A stretch of DNA of 64,000 nt, taken from contig JARWKL010000008.1 in assembly GCA_029961685.1 (NCBI GenBank), positions 34,411,619 through 34,475,618 on the forward strand, in the 5' to 3' direction. Of the stretch, positions 12,104 through 26,000 are shown one piece after another. Every line of letters starts with the position of its first letter. Position 1 is the stretch's first letter. The translations under genes were made by a program, and so were the position numbers. Below the pieces are notes generated by a model. That model worked only from the letters and a program-made list of their open reading frames with translations. It ran no database searches and was not told the DNA's origin. Source of the DNA: Aristolochia californica (taxonomy: Eukaryota > Streptophyta > Magnoliopsida > Piperales > Aristolochiaceae).

Positions 12104-15100
12104 CAACAAAAATTGAAATACACAAATGTAGAGAGGGATAATTCCAAAAAGTGACTGTCATTTTTAGGGATTGTAAACTCTTTCTAGTTTTTATATACAA
12201 GGCTTTGCAATTGTCAGGAAAAGGGGGAGGCCATGGATTTTAAACTGAGTGTTGACTCTCAATCCATAAGTCATTTCTTACAAAAATGTAGCTCGTTATG
12301 CATGATTGATCGATACATCACTTTGCAATCATCAATTATTGTTTGGTCAGTTTTTTTGTAAATGGGAAAAATAATGGCATTTTCTACTCGGGTAAATACC
12401 CCACAACACATTCACTTGAGAATTTAATGAGGTTTGGATCCATAGGTCATTTTCATCTATAACATGTTTCAAGCATGCATATCCATATTTAAAACATGTG
12501 TAGGATCAATTAAGAAATCTCTTTCTTACAAAATTCCAAGCTATTAGGGTTAAACTAGAGGAATTTCTCAAACTTGGATATCAAAATTTTTGTGTCCATT
12601 TGTGGTGTGTGAATAAATTTTCTTTACTTACATTTGTTGTTGTTTTATATTTTTTTACAAACATAAACTCTAAAATTTTCGTTTTGTTGTGATCTATTTT
12701 CCTTCTTATCTTTTTGTTTACGAGATAAACAGAAAATTGAAAACTCAAGTTTTGATTTAAGAAAAAAGTATACATCTAAAATGGAAATGCACAAATGTAG
12801 AGAGAGATAATTCCAAAAAGTGTCCATAATTTTTAGGGAGTGTAAACTCTTTCTAGTTTCTATATATTAGGTTGTGGAATCGTGGGGAAAAGGGGGAGGC
12901 GGGGGATTTTTATCTAAGTGTTGACTCCCAATCCATAAGTCATTCCTTAAAAAAATAAAGCCCGTTGCGCATGATTGACCGATAAATCACTTTAAAATCA
13001 TCAATGATTGTTAGGTCAGTTTTTATTAAATGGGCAAAATAATGACTTGTTTGACTCGGGTAAATATCCCACCACACGTTCAATTGAGAATTTAAAGAGT
13101 TTTGGATCCATAGGTCATTTGCATCTTTAACATGTTTCAAGCACGCATATCCATATTTAAAATATGGGTAGGATCAATTTAGAAATCTCTTTCTTTTAAA
13201 ATTCAAAGCTATTATCGTTGAACTAGTGGAATTTCCCAATCTCTGATATCGAAACTTTTGTGTTGATTTGTGGTGTGAGAATAAATTTAATTTACTTACA
13301 ATTGTTGTTGTTTTAAATTTTTAGCATACATAAACTCTAAAATTTTCGTTTTGTTGTGATCTTTTTGCCTTCTTATCTTTTTGTTTATGAGATAAAGGGA
13401 AAAGTGAAAACTCAAGTTTTGATTTAAGTAAAAAGTATACATCTAAAATGGAAATGCACAAATGTAGAGAGAGATAATTCCAAAAAATTATCTGTAGTTT
13501 TAAGGGATAATAAACTCTTTGTTGTTTTTTTATATAAGGTTGTGCAATCGTCGGTAAAAGGGGTTGGCGGGGGATTCTTAATTGAGTGTTGACGCATGAT
13601 TGACCGATAAATCACTTTAAAATCATCAATGATTGTTAGGTCAGTTTTTATTAAATGGGCAAAATAATTCCTTGTTTTACTCGGGTAAATATCCCAATGC
13701 ATGTTCACTTGAAAATTTAAAGAGGTTTGGGTCCATAGGTGATTTGCATCTTTAACATGTTTCAAGCAGGCATATCCATATTGAAAACATGTGTAGTATC
13801 AATTTAGAATTCTCTTTCTTATAAAATTCGAAGTTATTAGGGTTGAATTAGTGGAATATCCCAAACTTGGATATCAAAATATTTGTGTTCATTTGTGGTG
13901 GGTGGATAAATTTTCTTTACTTACATTTGTTGTTTTTTTAAATTTTTTGCATACATAAAATCTAAAATTTTCTTTTTGTTGTTATCTATTTACCTTCTTG
14001 TCTTTTTGTTTACGCAATAAAGTGATAGTTAGAACACAAGTTTTGATTTAAGAAAAAAGTATACATCTAAAATGGAAATGCACAAATGTAGAGAGGAATA
14101 ATTCCAAAATGTGTCTGTAATTTTTTGGGATTGTAAAATCTTTCTAGTTTTTATATATTAGTCTTTGATCTCATTCAGAAAAGGGAGAGGTGGGTGATTT
14201 TTAACTAAGTGTTGACTCCCAATCCACAAGTCATTTCTTACAAAAATATAGCCCGTTACGCATGATTGGCCGATAAATCAGTTTACAATCATAAATGATT
14301 GTTAGGTCAACTTTTATTAAATAGGCAAAATAATGGTTTTTTTACTCGAGTAAATATCCACCTGCACGTTCACTTGACATGTTTCAAGCATGCTTATCCA
14401 TATTTAAAAAAAAGTGTAGGATCAATTTAGAAATTTCTTTCTTACAAAATTCATTGCTATTAGGGTTGAACTAGTGGAATTTCTAAAACTTGGATATCAT
14501 TACTTTTGTGTTCATTTATGATGTGTGAATAAATTTTCATTACTTACATTTGTTGTTGTTTTAAATTTTTTGCATATATAAAGTCTAAAACTTTCGTTTT
14601 GTTCTGATCTTTATGCCTTCTTATCTTTTTGTTTAGAGATACGGGGAAAAGTGAAAACTCAAGTTTTGATTTAAGAAAGAATTATACATCTAATATGGTC
14701 ATGCACAAATGTAGAGAGAGATAATTCAAAAAAGTGTCTGTAATTTTGAGGGAATGTAAACTCTTTCTAGTTTTTATATATTAGGTTGTGCAATCAATGA
14801 GAAAAGGGGTAGGCAGGAGATTTTTAACTAAGTGTTAACTCTCATTCCCAATCCATAAGTCTTTTCTTACAAAAATATAGCCCGTTATGCATGATTGAAA
14901 GATAAATCATTTTACAATCATTAATGATTGTGTGGTCAACTCTTTGTATATGGGCAAAATAATGGTTTTTTATTTGGGTAAATATCCCACCACAGGTTCA
15001 CTAGAGAATTTAATGAGGTTTGGATCCATACTTCATTTGCATCTTTCACATGTTTCCAAGATGCATATCCATATTTAAAACATGTGTTGGATCAATTTAG

Positions 15101-16395
15101 AAATCTCTTTCTTATAAAATTCCAAGATATTATGGTTGAACTAGAGGAATTTCCCAAACTTGGATATCAAAACTTTTCTGTTCATTTGTGGTTTGTGATT
15201 AAATTTTCTTTACTTACATTTGTTGTTGTTTTAAATTTTTTGTATACATAAACACTAAAATTTTCATTTTGTTGTGATCTATTTGCCTTCTTATCTTTTT
15301 GTTTACGAGATAAAGGGAAAAGTGAAAACTCAAGTTTTGATTTAAGAAAAAAAGTATACGTCTAAAATGGAAATACACAAATGTAGAGAGAGATAATTCA
15401 AAAAAGTGTTTGTAATTTTGAGGGATTGTAAACTCTTTCTAGTTTTTATATATTAGGTTGTGCAATCGTTGGGAAAAGGGGGAGGGGAGGATTTTTAACA
15501 TAGGGTTGACTCCCAATCCATAAGTCATTTCTTACCAAATTATAGCCCGTTAGACATGGTTGACAGATAAATCACTTTACAATCATCAATGATTGTTAGG
15601 TCATGTTTTCGTTAATGGGAAAAATAATGGCTTGTTTGACTCGGGTATATATTGCACCACACGTTCACTTGACAATTTAATGAGGTTTGGATCCATAGGT
15701 CATTTGCATCTTTAACATTTTTCAAGCATGCATATATCCATATTTAAAACATGTGTAGGATCAATTTAGAAATCTCTTTTTTATAAAATTCCAAGCAATT
15801 AGGGTTGAACTAGTCGAGTTTCCAAAACTTGGATATCAAAACTTTTGTGTTCATTTGTGGTGTGTGAATAAATTTTATTTACTTACATTTGTTGTTATTT
15901 TAAACTTTTAGCATACATAGACTCTAAAAATTTTGTTTATTTGGTGATCTATTTGCCTTTTTATCTTTTTGTTTACAAGATAAAGGGAAAAATGAAAACT
16001 CAAGTTTTGATTTAATAAAAAAGTATACATCTAAAATGGAAATGCTCAAATATAGAGAGAGATAATTCCAAAAAGTGTCTATAGTTTTAAGGGTTTGTAA
16101 ACTCTTTGTCGTTTTTATATATTAGGTTGTGCAATAGTCGGGAAAAGGGGGAGGCGAGGGATTTTCAACCAAGTGTTAACTCCAATCCATAAGTCATTTC
16201 TTACAAAAATGTAGCCCATTATGCATGATTGACCGATAAATCACACTATGATTGATAGGTCAGCTTTTATTAAATGGGCAAAATAATACCTTTTTTTACT
16301 CGGGTAAATATCCCACTACACGTTCATTTGAGAATTTAAAGAGGTTTGGACAAATAGGTCATTTGCATCTTTAACATGCTTCAAACATGCATATC
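12104..16395. repeat. 667-bp satellite array, block 2
   Basis: Same satellite, same orientation and phase as block 1, with phase marks near 12235, 12905, 13573, 14197, 14818, 15488 and 16160. The monomers here are mixed types: an A-type (tttatataaggttgtgcaat near 13535), then B-type (tctttgatctcat near 14160) and C-type (tttagagatacgggg near 14630). This is the same A-B-C order that is regular at 20-29 kb. No gene is seen; minus-strand open frames at 12940-13140 and 13424-13765 are the recurrent monomer frame. Confidence 0.94.
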
Positions 16396-16969
16396 TAATG
16401 AGAAAAACAAGCTGATTTTACTCTGTTATATTGTGGGACCCACCATGGTTGCACAAGCTGGTGGGACCCACTATGAGGACGTGGGATGCCAAGAAGAGTC
16501 CTCATGAGTCAAAATTTTAGTTATGTTAGATCTCTAGTTGATTATGTTATCTTTTCAAGATATGCTTATCTTAGAGAGATAGAGTTTGAGTTATGTTAGA
16601 ATTCTAGTTTACATTGAATTATCTTATTATGATAGGTTTATCTTTAAGAGTTAGAATTTGAATGTAATTAGGACTCTACCATGTCCACCACTATAAATAG
16701 AGGACCTGGTACACAGACTAATAGAAGAGTTTTGATGATTATTGATATAGTGTGTGTTATTCACTTTTCCAAACTTATCAAGGTTTCCTTGCGGCGTTCA
16801 ATATCGACTTATCAAACGGATTTTCCTTCTCTGTTTGTGGCATCTTCACTATACCAAGGTTCTTGCTTTGCTAAACAACTGGTCGCGGTTTCCATCAAAC
16901 TTGAATGATCTTGGGAATGATTTCCAGATTTGGTATTGGGTTTCGTCATGGATGACGTGGTTCGTATCA
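16396..16969 (+). mobile_element. Solo LTR-like insert, family 2, copy 1
   Basis: A 574-bp insert starts taatgagaaaaacaagctg and ends gtggttcgtatca. The better preserved copy at 30105-30752 starts TGATGCGAAC, so the intact element has TG...CA ends that are also a 10-bp imperfect inverted repeat (TGATGCGAAC / GTTCGTATCA). A TATA box lies at 16692-16699. The middle (gagttatgttagaattctag, then ttatctttaagagttagaat) resembles the corresponding part of the family-1 LTR at 11671, suggesting a related copia LTR. Flanks are atatc (16391-16395) and gtatc (16970-16974). The plus-strand open frames at 16681-16996 lie inside it and look accidental. A small non-autonomous element with short inverted ends is the alternative. 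Confidence 0.75.
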
Positions 16970-17380
16970 GTATCCATATTTAAAACGTGTGCATGATCAA
17001 TTTAGAAATCTCTTTCATATAAAATTCCAAGCTATTAGAGTTGAACTAGTGGAATTTCCCAAACTTGAATATCAAAATTTTCGTGTTCATTTGTGGTGTG
17101 TGAATAAATTTTCTTAACTTACATTTGTTATATTTTTAAATTTTTTGCATACATAACTCTAAAATTTTCGTTTAGTTGTGATCTTTTTGCCTTCATATCT
17201 TTTTGTTTACGAGATAACGGGAAAAGTGAAAACTCAAGTTTTTATTTAAGAAAAGAATATACATATAAAGTGGAAATGCACAAATGTAGATAGAGATAAT
17301 TCCAAAAAGTGTCTATAATTTTAGGCATTCTAAATTCCTACTAGCTTTTATATATTAGCTTTTGCAATCGTCGAGAAAAG

Positions 17381-17383
<3 letters not shown>

Positions 17384-17411
<28 letters not shown>
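17384..17411 (+). repeat. Homopolymer run of 28 G
   Basis: Twenty-eight consecutive G follow 'gaaaaggga', exactly where other monomers have the G-rich box (gggggaggcggggga). The run is followed by tggtggtgaggg. It looks like an expansion of that box, or an error in base calling or assembly of a G tract. It lies about 400 bp downstream of the family-2 solo LTR. Confidence 0.9.
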
Positions 17412-20039
17412 TGGTGGTGAGGGAGTTTTAGCTAAGTGTTGACACCTAATCCATTAGTCATTTCTTTCAAAAATATAGCCTGTTACGCATGATTGACCCA
17501 TAAATCACTTTACAATCATCAACGATTGTTAGGTAAGCTTTTTGTAAATAGGCAAAATAATGGCTTGTTTGACTCATGTCAATTTCCCACTGCATGTTCA
17601 CTTGGGATTTAACGAGGTTTGGATCCATAGGTCATTTGCATCTATAACATGTTTCAAGCATGCATATCTACATTTAGAACATGCGTATGATCAATTTAGA
17701 AATCTCTTTCTTATAAAATTCCAAGCTATTAGGCTTGAACTAGTGGAATTTCCCAAACTTGGATATCAAACTTTTGTGTTCATTTGTGGTGTGTGAATAA
17801 ATTTTATTTACTTACAATTGTTGTTGTTTTAAATTTTTTGCATACATAAACTCTAAAATTTTCTATTTGTAGTGATATATTTGCCTACTTATTTGTTTGT
17901 TTACGAGATAAAGGGAAAAGTGAAAGCGCAAGTTTTGATTTTAGAAAAAAGTACACATCTAAAATGTGAATACACAAACGTAGAGAGAGATAATGCCAAA
18001 AAGTGTCTATAATTTTTAGGGATTGTCTACTCATTCTAGTTTTTATATATTAGGCTTTGCAATCGTTGGGAAAAGGGGGAGGCGGGTGATTTTTAACTGA
18101 GTGTTGACTCCTAATCCAAAAGTCATTTCTTAAAAAAATATAGCCCATTATGGATGATTGACCGATAAATCACTTTACAATCATCAATGATTGTTAGGTC
18201 AGTTATTTTGTAAGTGGGCAAAATAATGGCTTGTTTGAATCTGGTTAATATCCCACCGCACATTCACTTGAGAATTTAATGAAGTTTGGATCCTTAGGTC
18301 GTTTGCATCTTTAACATGTTTCAAGCATGCATATCCATATTTAAAACATATGTGGGATCAATTTAGAATTCTCTTTCATATAAAATTCAAAGTTGTTAGG
18401 GTTGAACTAGAGGAATTTCCCAAACTTGGATATCAGGTGTGTGAATAAATTTTCTACAATTACTTTTGTTGTTGTTTAAATTTTTTTGCATACATAAACT
18501 CTAAAAATTTGTTTTGTTGTGATCTATTTGCCTTCTTATCAATTTGTTTACGAGACAAAGGGAAAAGAGAAAACTCATGTTTTGATTTATGAAAAAAGTA
18601 TACATCTAAAATGAAAACGCACAAATGTAGAGAGAGATAATTCCAAAAAGTGTCTATAATTTGTAGGGATTGTAAACTCTTTCTAGTTTTTATATATCAT
18701 CAGGAAAAGGGGGAGGTTAAGGATTTTTAACTGAGTGTTGACTCCCAATCCATATGTCATTTCTTAAAAAAAATATAGTTCGTTACACATGATTGACCAA
18801 TAAATCACTATACAATCATCAATGATTGTTAGGTCAACCTTTTTTAAATGGGCAAAATAATGGCTTTTTTGGCTCGGGTAAATATCCCACCCCACATTCA
18901 TTTGAAAATTTAATGAACTTTTTATCCATAGGTTATTTGCATCTTTAACATATTTCAAGCATACATATCCATATTTAAAACATGTGTAGGATCAATTTAG
19001 AAATCTCTTTCATATAAAATTCTAAGCTATTAGGGTTGAACTACTGGAATTTCCCAAACTCGGATATCAAAACTTTTGTGTTCATTTGTGGTGTGTGAAT
19101 AAATTTTCCTTACTTACATATGATGTTGTTTTAAATTTTTTGCAAACATAAACTCTAAAATTTTCGTTTTGTTGTGATCTATTTTCCTTCTTATCTTTTT
19201 GTTTACGAGATGAACAAAAAATTGAAAACTCAAGTTTTGATTTAAGAAAAAAAGTATACATCTAAAATGGAAATGCACAAATTTAGAGAGATATAATTCT
19301 AAAAACTGTCTATAATTTTTAGTTATTGTAAACTCTTTCTAGTTTTTATATATTAGGTTGTACGATAGTTAGGAAAAGGGGCAGGCGGAGGATTTTTAAA
19401 TGAGTGTTTGCTCCCAATCCAAAAGTCATTTCTTACAAAAATATAGTCCGTTACGCATGATTGACCGATAAAACACTTTACAATCATCAATGATTGTTAG
19501 GTCAGCATTTTTTAAATAGGCAACATAATGGCTTTTTTGACTCGGGTAAATATCCCACCGAAGGTTCACTTGAGAATTTAATGAGGTTTGGATCCATAGG
19601 TCATTTGCCTCTTTAACATGTTTCAAGCATGCATATCCATATTTGAAACATGTGTAGGATCAATTTAGAAGTCTATTTCTTATAAAATTCCAAGCCATTA
19701 GTGTTGAACTAGTGAAAATTACCAAACTTGGATATCAAAATTTTGTGTTCACTTGTGGTGTGTAAATAAATTTTCTTTACTTTCATTCTTTTTTGTTTTA
19801 AATTTTTTACATACATAAACTCTATAATTTTCGTTTTTCTGTGATTTATTTGCCTGCTTATCTTTTTGTTGACGAGATAAAGGCAAAAATGAAAACTCAA
19901 GTTTTGATTTATGAAAAAAATATACAACTAAAATGGAAATGCACAAATGTAGAGAGAGATAATCATAAAAAAAGTGCTTGCATTTTTTAGGGATTGTAAA
20001 CTCTTTCTAGTTTTTATATATTAGGCTTTGCATTCGTCA

Positions 20040-23000
20040 GGAAAACAGGGAGGTGGGGGATTTTTAACTGAGTGTTGACTCCCAATCCATAAGTCATTTC
20101 TTAAAAAAATATAGTCCGTTATGCATGATTGATTGATAAATCATTTTACAATCATCAATGATTGTTAGGTCAGCTTTTTGTAAGTGGGCAAAATAATGGC
20201 TTGTTTGACTCGAGTATATTTCCCACCGCACGTTCACTTGAGAATATAATGAGGTTTGGATCCATAGGTCATTTGCATCTTTAACATGTTCGCGTGCATC
20301 TATCCATATTTAAAATATGTGTAGGATATTTTTATAAATATCTTTCTTTTAAAATTCAAAGCTATTAAAGTTGAACTAGTGGAATTTCCCAAACTTGGAC
20401 ATAAAAAATTTTGTGTTGATTTGTGGTGTATGAATAAATTTTATTTACTTACAATTGTTGTTGTTTCAAATTTTTAGCTTACATAAACTCTAAAATTTTC
20501 ATTTTGTTGTGATTTTTTTTCCTTCTTATCTTTTTGTTTACGAGGTAAAGGCAAAAGGGAAAGCTCAAGTTTTGATTTAAGTAAAAAGTATACATCTAAA
20601 ATGGAAATGCATAAATGTAGAGAGATAATTTCGAATAGTGTCTCTGGTTTTATGGGAAAGTAAACTCTTTGTTGTTTTTTTATATAAGGTTGTGCAATTT
20701 TCGATAAAAGGGGGAGGCGGTGGATTTTTAACTGAGTGTTGACCCCCAATCCATAAGTCATTTCTAACAAAAATATAGCCCGTTACACATGATTGACTGA
20801 TAAATCACTATACAATCATCAATGATTCTTTGGTCAGTTTTTATTAAACGGGAAAAATAATACTGTTTTTTACTCGGGTAAATATCCCAACGTACGTTCA
20901 CTTGAAAATTTAAAGAGGTTTGGATCCATAATTTATTTGCATCTTTAACATGTTTCTAGCATGCATATCCTTATTTAAAACATGTGTAGGATCAATTTAG
21001 AAATCCCTTTCTTCTAAATTCCAAGCTATTAGGGTTGAACTAGTGGAATTTCCCAAACTTGGATGTCAAAATATTTGTGTTCATTTGTGGTGTGTGAATA
21101 AATTTTATTTACTTACATTTTTTGTTGTTTTAAATTTTTTGCACACATAAACTCTAAATTTTTTGTTTTGTTGTGATCTATTTGCCTTCTTGTCTTTTAT
21201 TTGACAAGATAAAGGGAAATGTGGAAACACAAATTTTGATTTATGAAAAAAGAATACATCTAAAATGGAAATGCACAAATGTATAGAGAGATAATTCCGA
21301 AATGTATCTGTAATTTTTAGGGATTGTAAACTCTTTCTAGTTTTTATATATTAGTCTTTGATCTCGTCAAGAAAAGGGGAGGCGTGGGATTTTTAACTGA
21401 ATGTTGACTCCCAAACCATAAGTCTTTTCTTACAAAACTATAGCCTGTTCGCAAGATTGAACGATAAATCACTTTACATTCATTAATGATTGTGAGGTTT
21501 GCTCTTTGTAAATGGGCAAAATAATGACTTTTTTTACTCGGGGAAATATCCCACCGCAGGTTCACTAGAGAATTTAATGTGGTTTGGATACATAGTTCAT
21601 TTGCCTCTTTCACATGTTTCAAGCATGCATACCCATATTTAAAACATGTGTTGGATATTTTTAGAAATCTCTTTCTTACAAAATTCCAAGCTATTAGGGT
21701 TGAACAAGAGGAATTTCCCAAACTTGGATATCAAAACTTTTGTATTAATTGGTGATGTGTGAATAAATTTTCTTTACTTAGATTTGTTGTTGTTTTAAAT
21801 TTTTTGCATACATAAACTCTAAAACTATCATTTTGTTGTGATCTATTTGCCTTCTTATCTTTTTGTTTATGAGATAAAGGGAAAGTGAAAACTCAAGTTT
21901 TGATTTAAGAAAAAAGTATACATCTAAAATAGAAAAGCACAAAGGTAGAGAGAGATAATTCAAAAAAGTTTCTTTAATTTTGAGGGATTGTAAACTCTTT
22001 CTAGTTTTTATATATTAGGTTGTACATTCGTCGGGAAAAGGGGGAGGCGTGGGATTTTTAACTGAGTTTTGACTCCCAATCCATAAGTCTTTTCTTACAA
22101 AAATATAGCCTATTATGCATGATTGAACGATAAATCACTTTACATTCATTAATGATTGTGAGGTTTGCTCTTTGTAAGTGGGCAAAATAATGGCTTTTTT
22201 TACTCGGGTAAAAATCCCACCACAGGTTCACTTGAGAATTTAATGAGGTTTGGATGCATAGTTCATTTGCCTCTTTCACATGTTTCAAGCATGCATATCC
22301 ATATTTAAAACATGTGTTGGATAATTTTAGAAATCTCTTTCTTACAAAATTCTAAGCTATTAGGGTTGAACTTAAGGAATTTCCCAAACTTTGATATCAA
22401 AACTTTTGTGTTCATTTGTGGTGTGTGTATAAATTTTAGTTCATTACATTTGTTGTTGTTTTAAATTTTGTGCAGCCATAAACTCTAAAAAATTTTGTTT
22501 TATTGTGATCTATTTTACTTCTTATCTTTTTGTTTACGAGATAAACAGAAAATTGAGAACTCAAGTTTTGATTTAAGAAAAACGTATACTTCTAAAATGA
22601 AAATGCACAAATGTAGAGAGAGATAATTAAAAAATATATTTATAATTTTTAGGGATTTTAAACTCTTTCTTGTTTTTATATATTAGGTTTTGCAATCGTC
22701 GGGAAAAGGGGGAGGCGGGGAATTTTTAACTAGGTGTTGACTCCCAATCCATAAGTCATTTCTTACAAAAATTTAGCCTGTTACACATGATTTACCTATA
22801 AATCACTTTACAATCATCAATGAATGTTAGGTTAGTTTTTTATTAAATGGGCAAAATAATGGCTTGTTTGACTTGGGTATATTTCCCACCACACATTCAC
22901 TTGAGAATTTAATGCCGTTTGGATCCATAACTCATTTGCATCTTTAACATGTTTGTAGCAAGCATATATCCATATTTCAAACATGTGTTTGATTAATTTA

Positions 23001-26000
23001 TAAATTTCTTTCTTTTAAAATTCAAAGCTGTTAGGGTTGAACTAGTGGAATTTCCCAAACTTGGAGATCAAAACTTTTGTGTTGATTTGTCGTGTGTGAA
23101 TAAATTTTATTTACTTACAATTTTTTTTGTTTTAAATTTTTTGCTTACATAAACTCTAACATTTTCGTTTTGTTGTGATCTTTTTGCCTTCTTATCTTTT
23201 TGTTTACAAGGTAAAGGGAAAAGTGAAAACTCAAGTTTTGATTTAAGTAAAAAGTATACATCTAAAATGGAAATACACAAATGTAGAGAGAGATAATTCC
23301 GAAAAGTGTCTCTAGTTATAAGGGATAGTAAACTCTTTGTTGTTTTTTTATATAAAGTTGTGCAATCATCGGTAAATGGGGGAGGTAGTGGATTTTTAAC
23401 TAAGTGTTGACTCCCAATCCATAAGTTATTTCTAACAAAAATATAGTCCGTTACGCATGATTGACCGATAAATCACTTTACAATCATCAATGATTGTTAG
23501 GTCAGATTTTATTAAATGGGAAAATAATACCGTTTTTTACTCGGGTAAATATCCAAATGCAAGTTCACTTGAGAATTTAAAGAGGCTGGATCCATAGGTG
23601 ATTTGCATCTTTAACTTGTTTCAAGCATGCATATCCATATTTAAAACAAGTATATGATAAATTTTGAAATTTCTTTCTTATAAAATTCCAAGCTATTAGG
23701 GTTGAACCCGTGGAATTTCCCTAACTTGGATATCAAAATGTTTGTGTTCATTTGTGGTGTGTGAATAAATTTTATTTAATTACATTTGTTGTTGTTTTAA
23801 ATTTGTTGCACACATAAACTTTAAAATTTTTGTTTTGTTGTGATCTATTCGCCTTCTTGTGTTTTTGTTTACAACATAAAGGGAAATGTGAAAACACGTG
23901 TTTTGATTTAAGAAAAAAATACATCTAAAATGGAAATCCACAAATGCAGAGAAAGATAATTCTAAAATGTGTCTGTAATTTTTTGGGATTGTAAACTCTT
24001 TCTAGTTTTAATATATTAGTCTTTGATCTCGTAGAGAAAAGGGGGAGGCGGTGGATTTTTAACTAAGTGTCGACTCCCAATCCACAAGTCATTTCTTACA
24101 AAAATATTGCCTATTACGTATGATTGACCGATAAATCACTTTACAATCATAAATGATTGTTAGGTCAGCTTTTACTAAATAGGCAAAATAATGGCTTCTT
24201 TTACTCAGGTAAATATACCACTGCACGTTTACTTGAGAATTTAAAGAGGTTTGGATCTATAGGTCATTTGCTTATTTAACATGTTTCAAGCATGCTTATC
24301 CATATGTAAAACAAGTGTATGATCAATTTAGAAATTTTATTCTTATAAAATTCATAGCTATAAAGGTTGAACTAGTGGAATTTCCAAAATTTTTGTGTTC
24401 ATATGTGCCTTCTTATCTTTTTGTTTACGAGATAAAGGGAAATTGAAAACTCAAGTTTTTATTTAAAAAAAAAGTATACATCTAAAATGGAAATGCACAA
24501 ATGTAGAGAGAGATAATTCAAAAAAATTTCTTTAATTTTGAGGGATTGTAAACTCTTTCTAGTTTTTATATATTAGGCTATACAATCACCGGGAAAAGGG
24601 GGGAGGCGTGGGATTTTTAACTGAGTGTTGACTCCCAATCCATAATTCTTTTCCTACAAAAATATAGCTTGTTATGCATGATTGAATGATAAATAGCTTT
24701 ACATTCATTAATGATTGTGAGGTTTGCTCTTTGTAAATGGGCAAAATAATGACTTTTTTTACTTGGGTAAAAACCCCACCGCAGGTTTACTAGAGAATTT
24801 AATGAGGTTTGGACGCTTAGTTCATTTGCCTCTTTCACATGTTTCAAGCATGCATATCCACATTTAAAACATGTGTTGGATATTTTTAGAAATCTCTTTC
24901 TTACAAAATTCCAAGTTATTTGGGTTGAACTAGAGGAATTTCCCAAACTTAGATATCAAAACTTTTGTTTTCATTTCTGATGTGTGAATAAATTTTCTTT
25001 ACTTACATTTGTTGTTGTTTTAAATTTTTTGCATCCATAAACTCTAAAATTTTCGTTTTGTTGTGATCTATTTCCCTTCTTATCTTTTTGCTTATGAGAT
25101 AAAGGGAAAAGTGAAAAATCAAGTTTTGATTTAAGAAAAAAGTATACATCTAAAATGGATATGCACAAATGTAGAGAGATATAATTCCAAAAAGTGTTTC
25201 TATTTTTTAAGGATTGTAAACTTTTTCTAGTTTTTATATATTAGGCTTTGCAATCATCGGGAAAAGAGGGAGGCGGGGGATTTTTAACTAAGTGTTGACT
25301 CCCAATCCAGAAGACATTTCTTAAAAAAATATAGCCTGTTACGCATGATTGACCGATAAATCATTTTACAATCATTAATGATTGTTAGGTCAATTTTTTT
25401 GTTAGTAAGCAAAATAATGGCTTGTTTAACTCGGGTATATATCACACCAGATGTTCACTTGAGAATTTAATGAGTTTTGGATCCACAGGTCATTTACAAA
25501 TTTAACATGTTTCAAGCATGCATATATCCATATTTAAAACATGTGTAGGATAAATTAAGAAATCGCTTTCATTTAAAATTCAAAGCTATTAGGGTTGAAC
25601 TTGTGGAATTTCCCAAACTCAGATATCAAAACTTTTGTGTTGATTTGTGGTGTGTGAATAAATTTTATTTACTTACAATTGTTGTTGTTTTAAATTTTTA
25701 GCATACATAAAGTCTAAAATTTTCCTTTTGTTGTGATCTTTTTGCCTTCTTTTCTTTTTGTTTACGAGGTAAAGGGAAATGTGAAAACTCAAATTTTATT
25801 TAAGTAAAAAGAATACATTAAAAATGGAAATGCACAAATGTAGAGAGAGATAGTTCCAAAAAGTGTATGTAGTTTTTAGGGATAGTAAACTCTTTTTTGT
25901 TATTTTATATAAGGTTTTGCAATCATCAGTAAAAAGGGGAGCCAAGGGATTTTTAACTCACTGTTGACTCCCAATCCATAAGTTATTTCTAACTAAAATA

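Noticed and set aside
16396..16969. Inverted ends TGATGCGAAC/GTTCGTATCA as a small DNA transposon
   Set aside because: TG...CA ends, a 5-bp target site, a TATA box in LTR position and similarity of the middle to a proven copia LTR favour a solo LTR. It stays an alternative.
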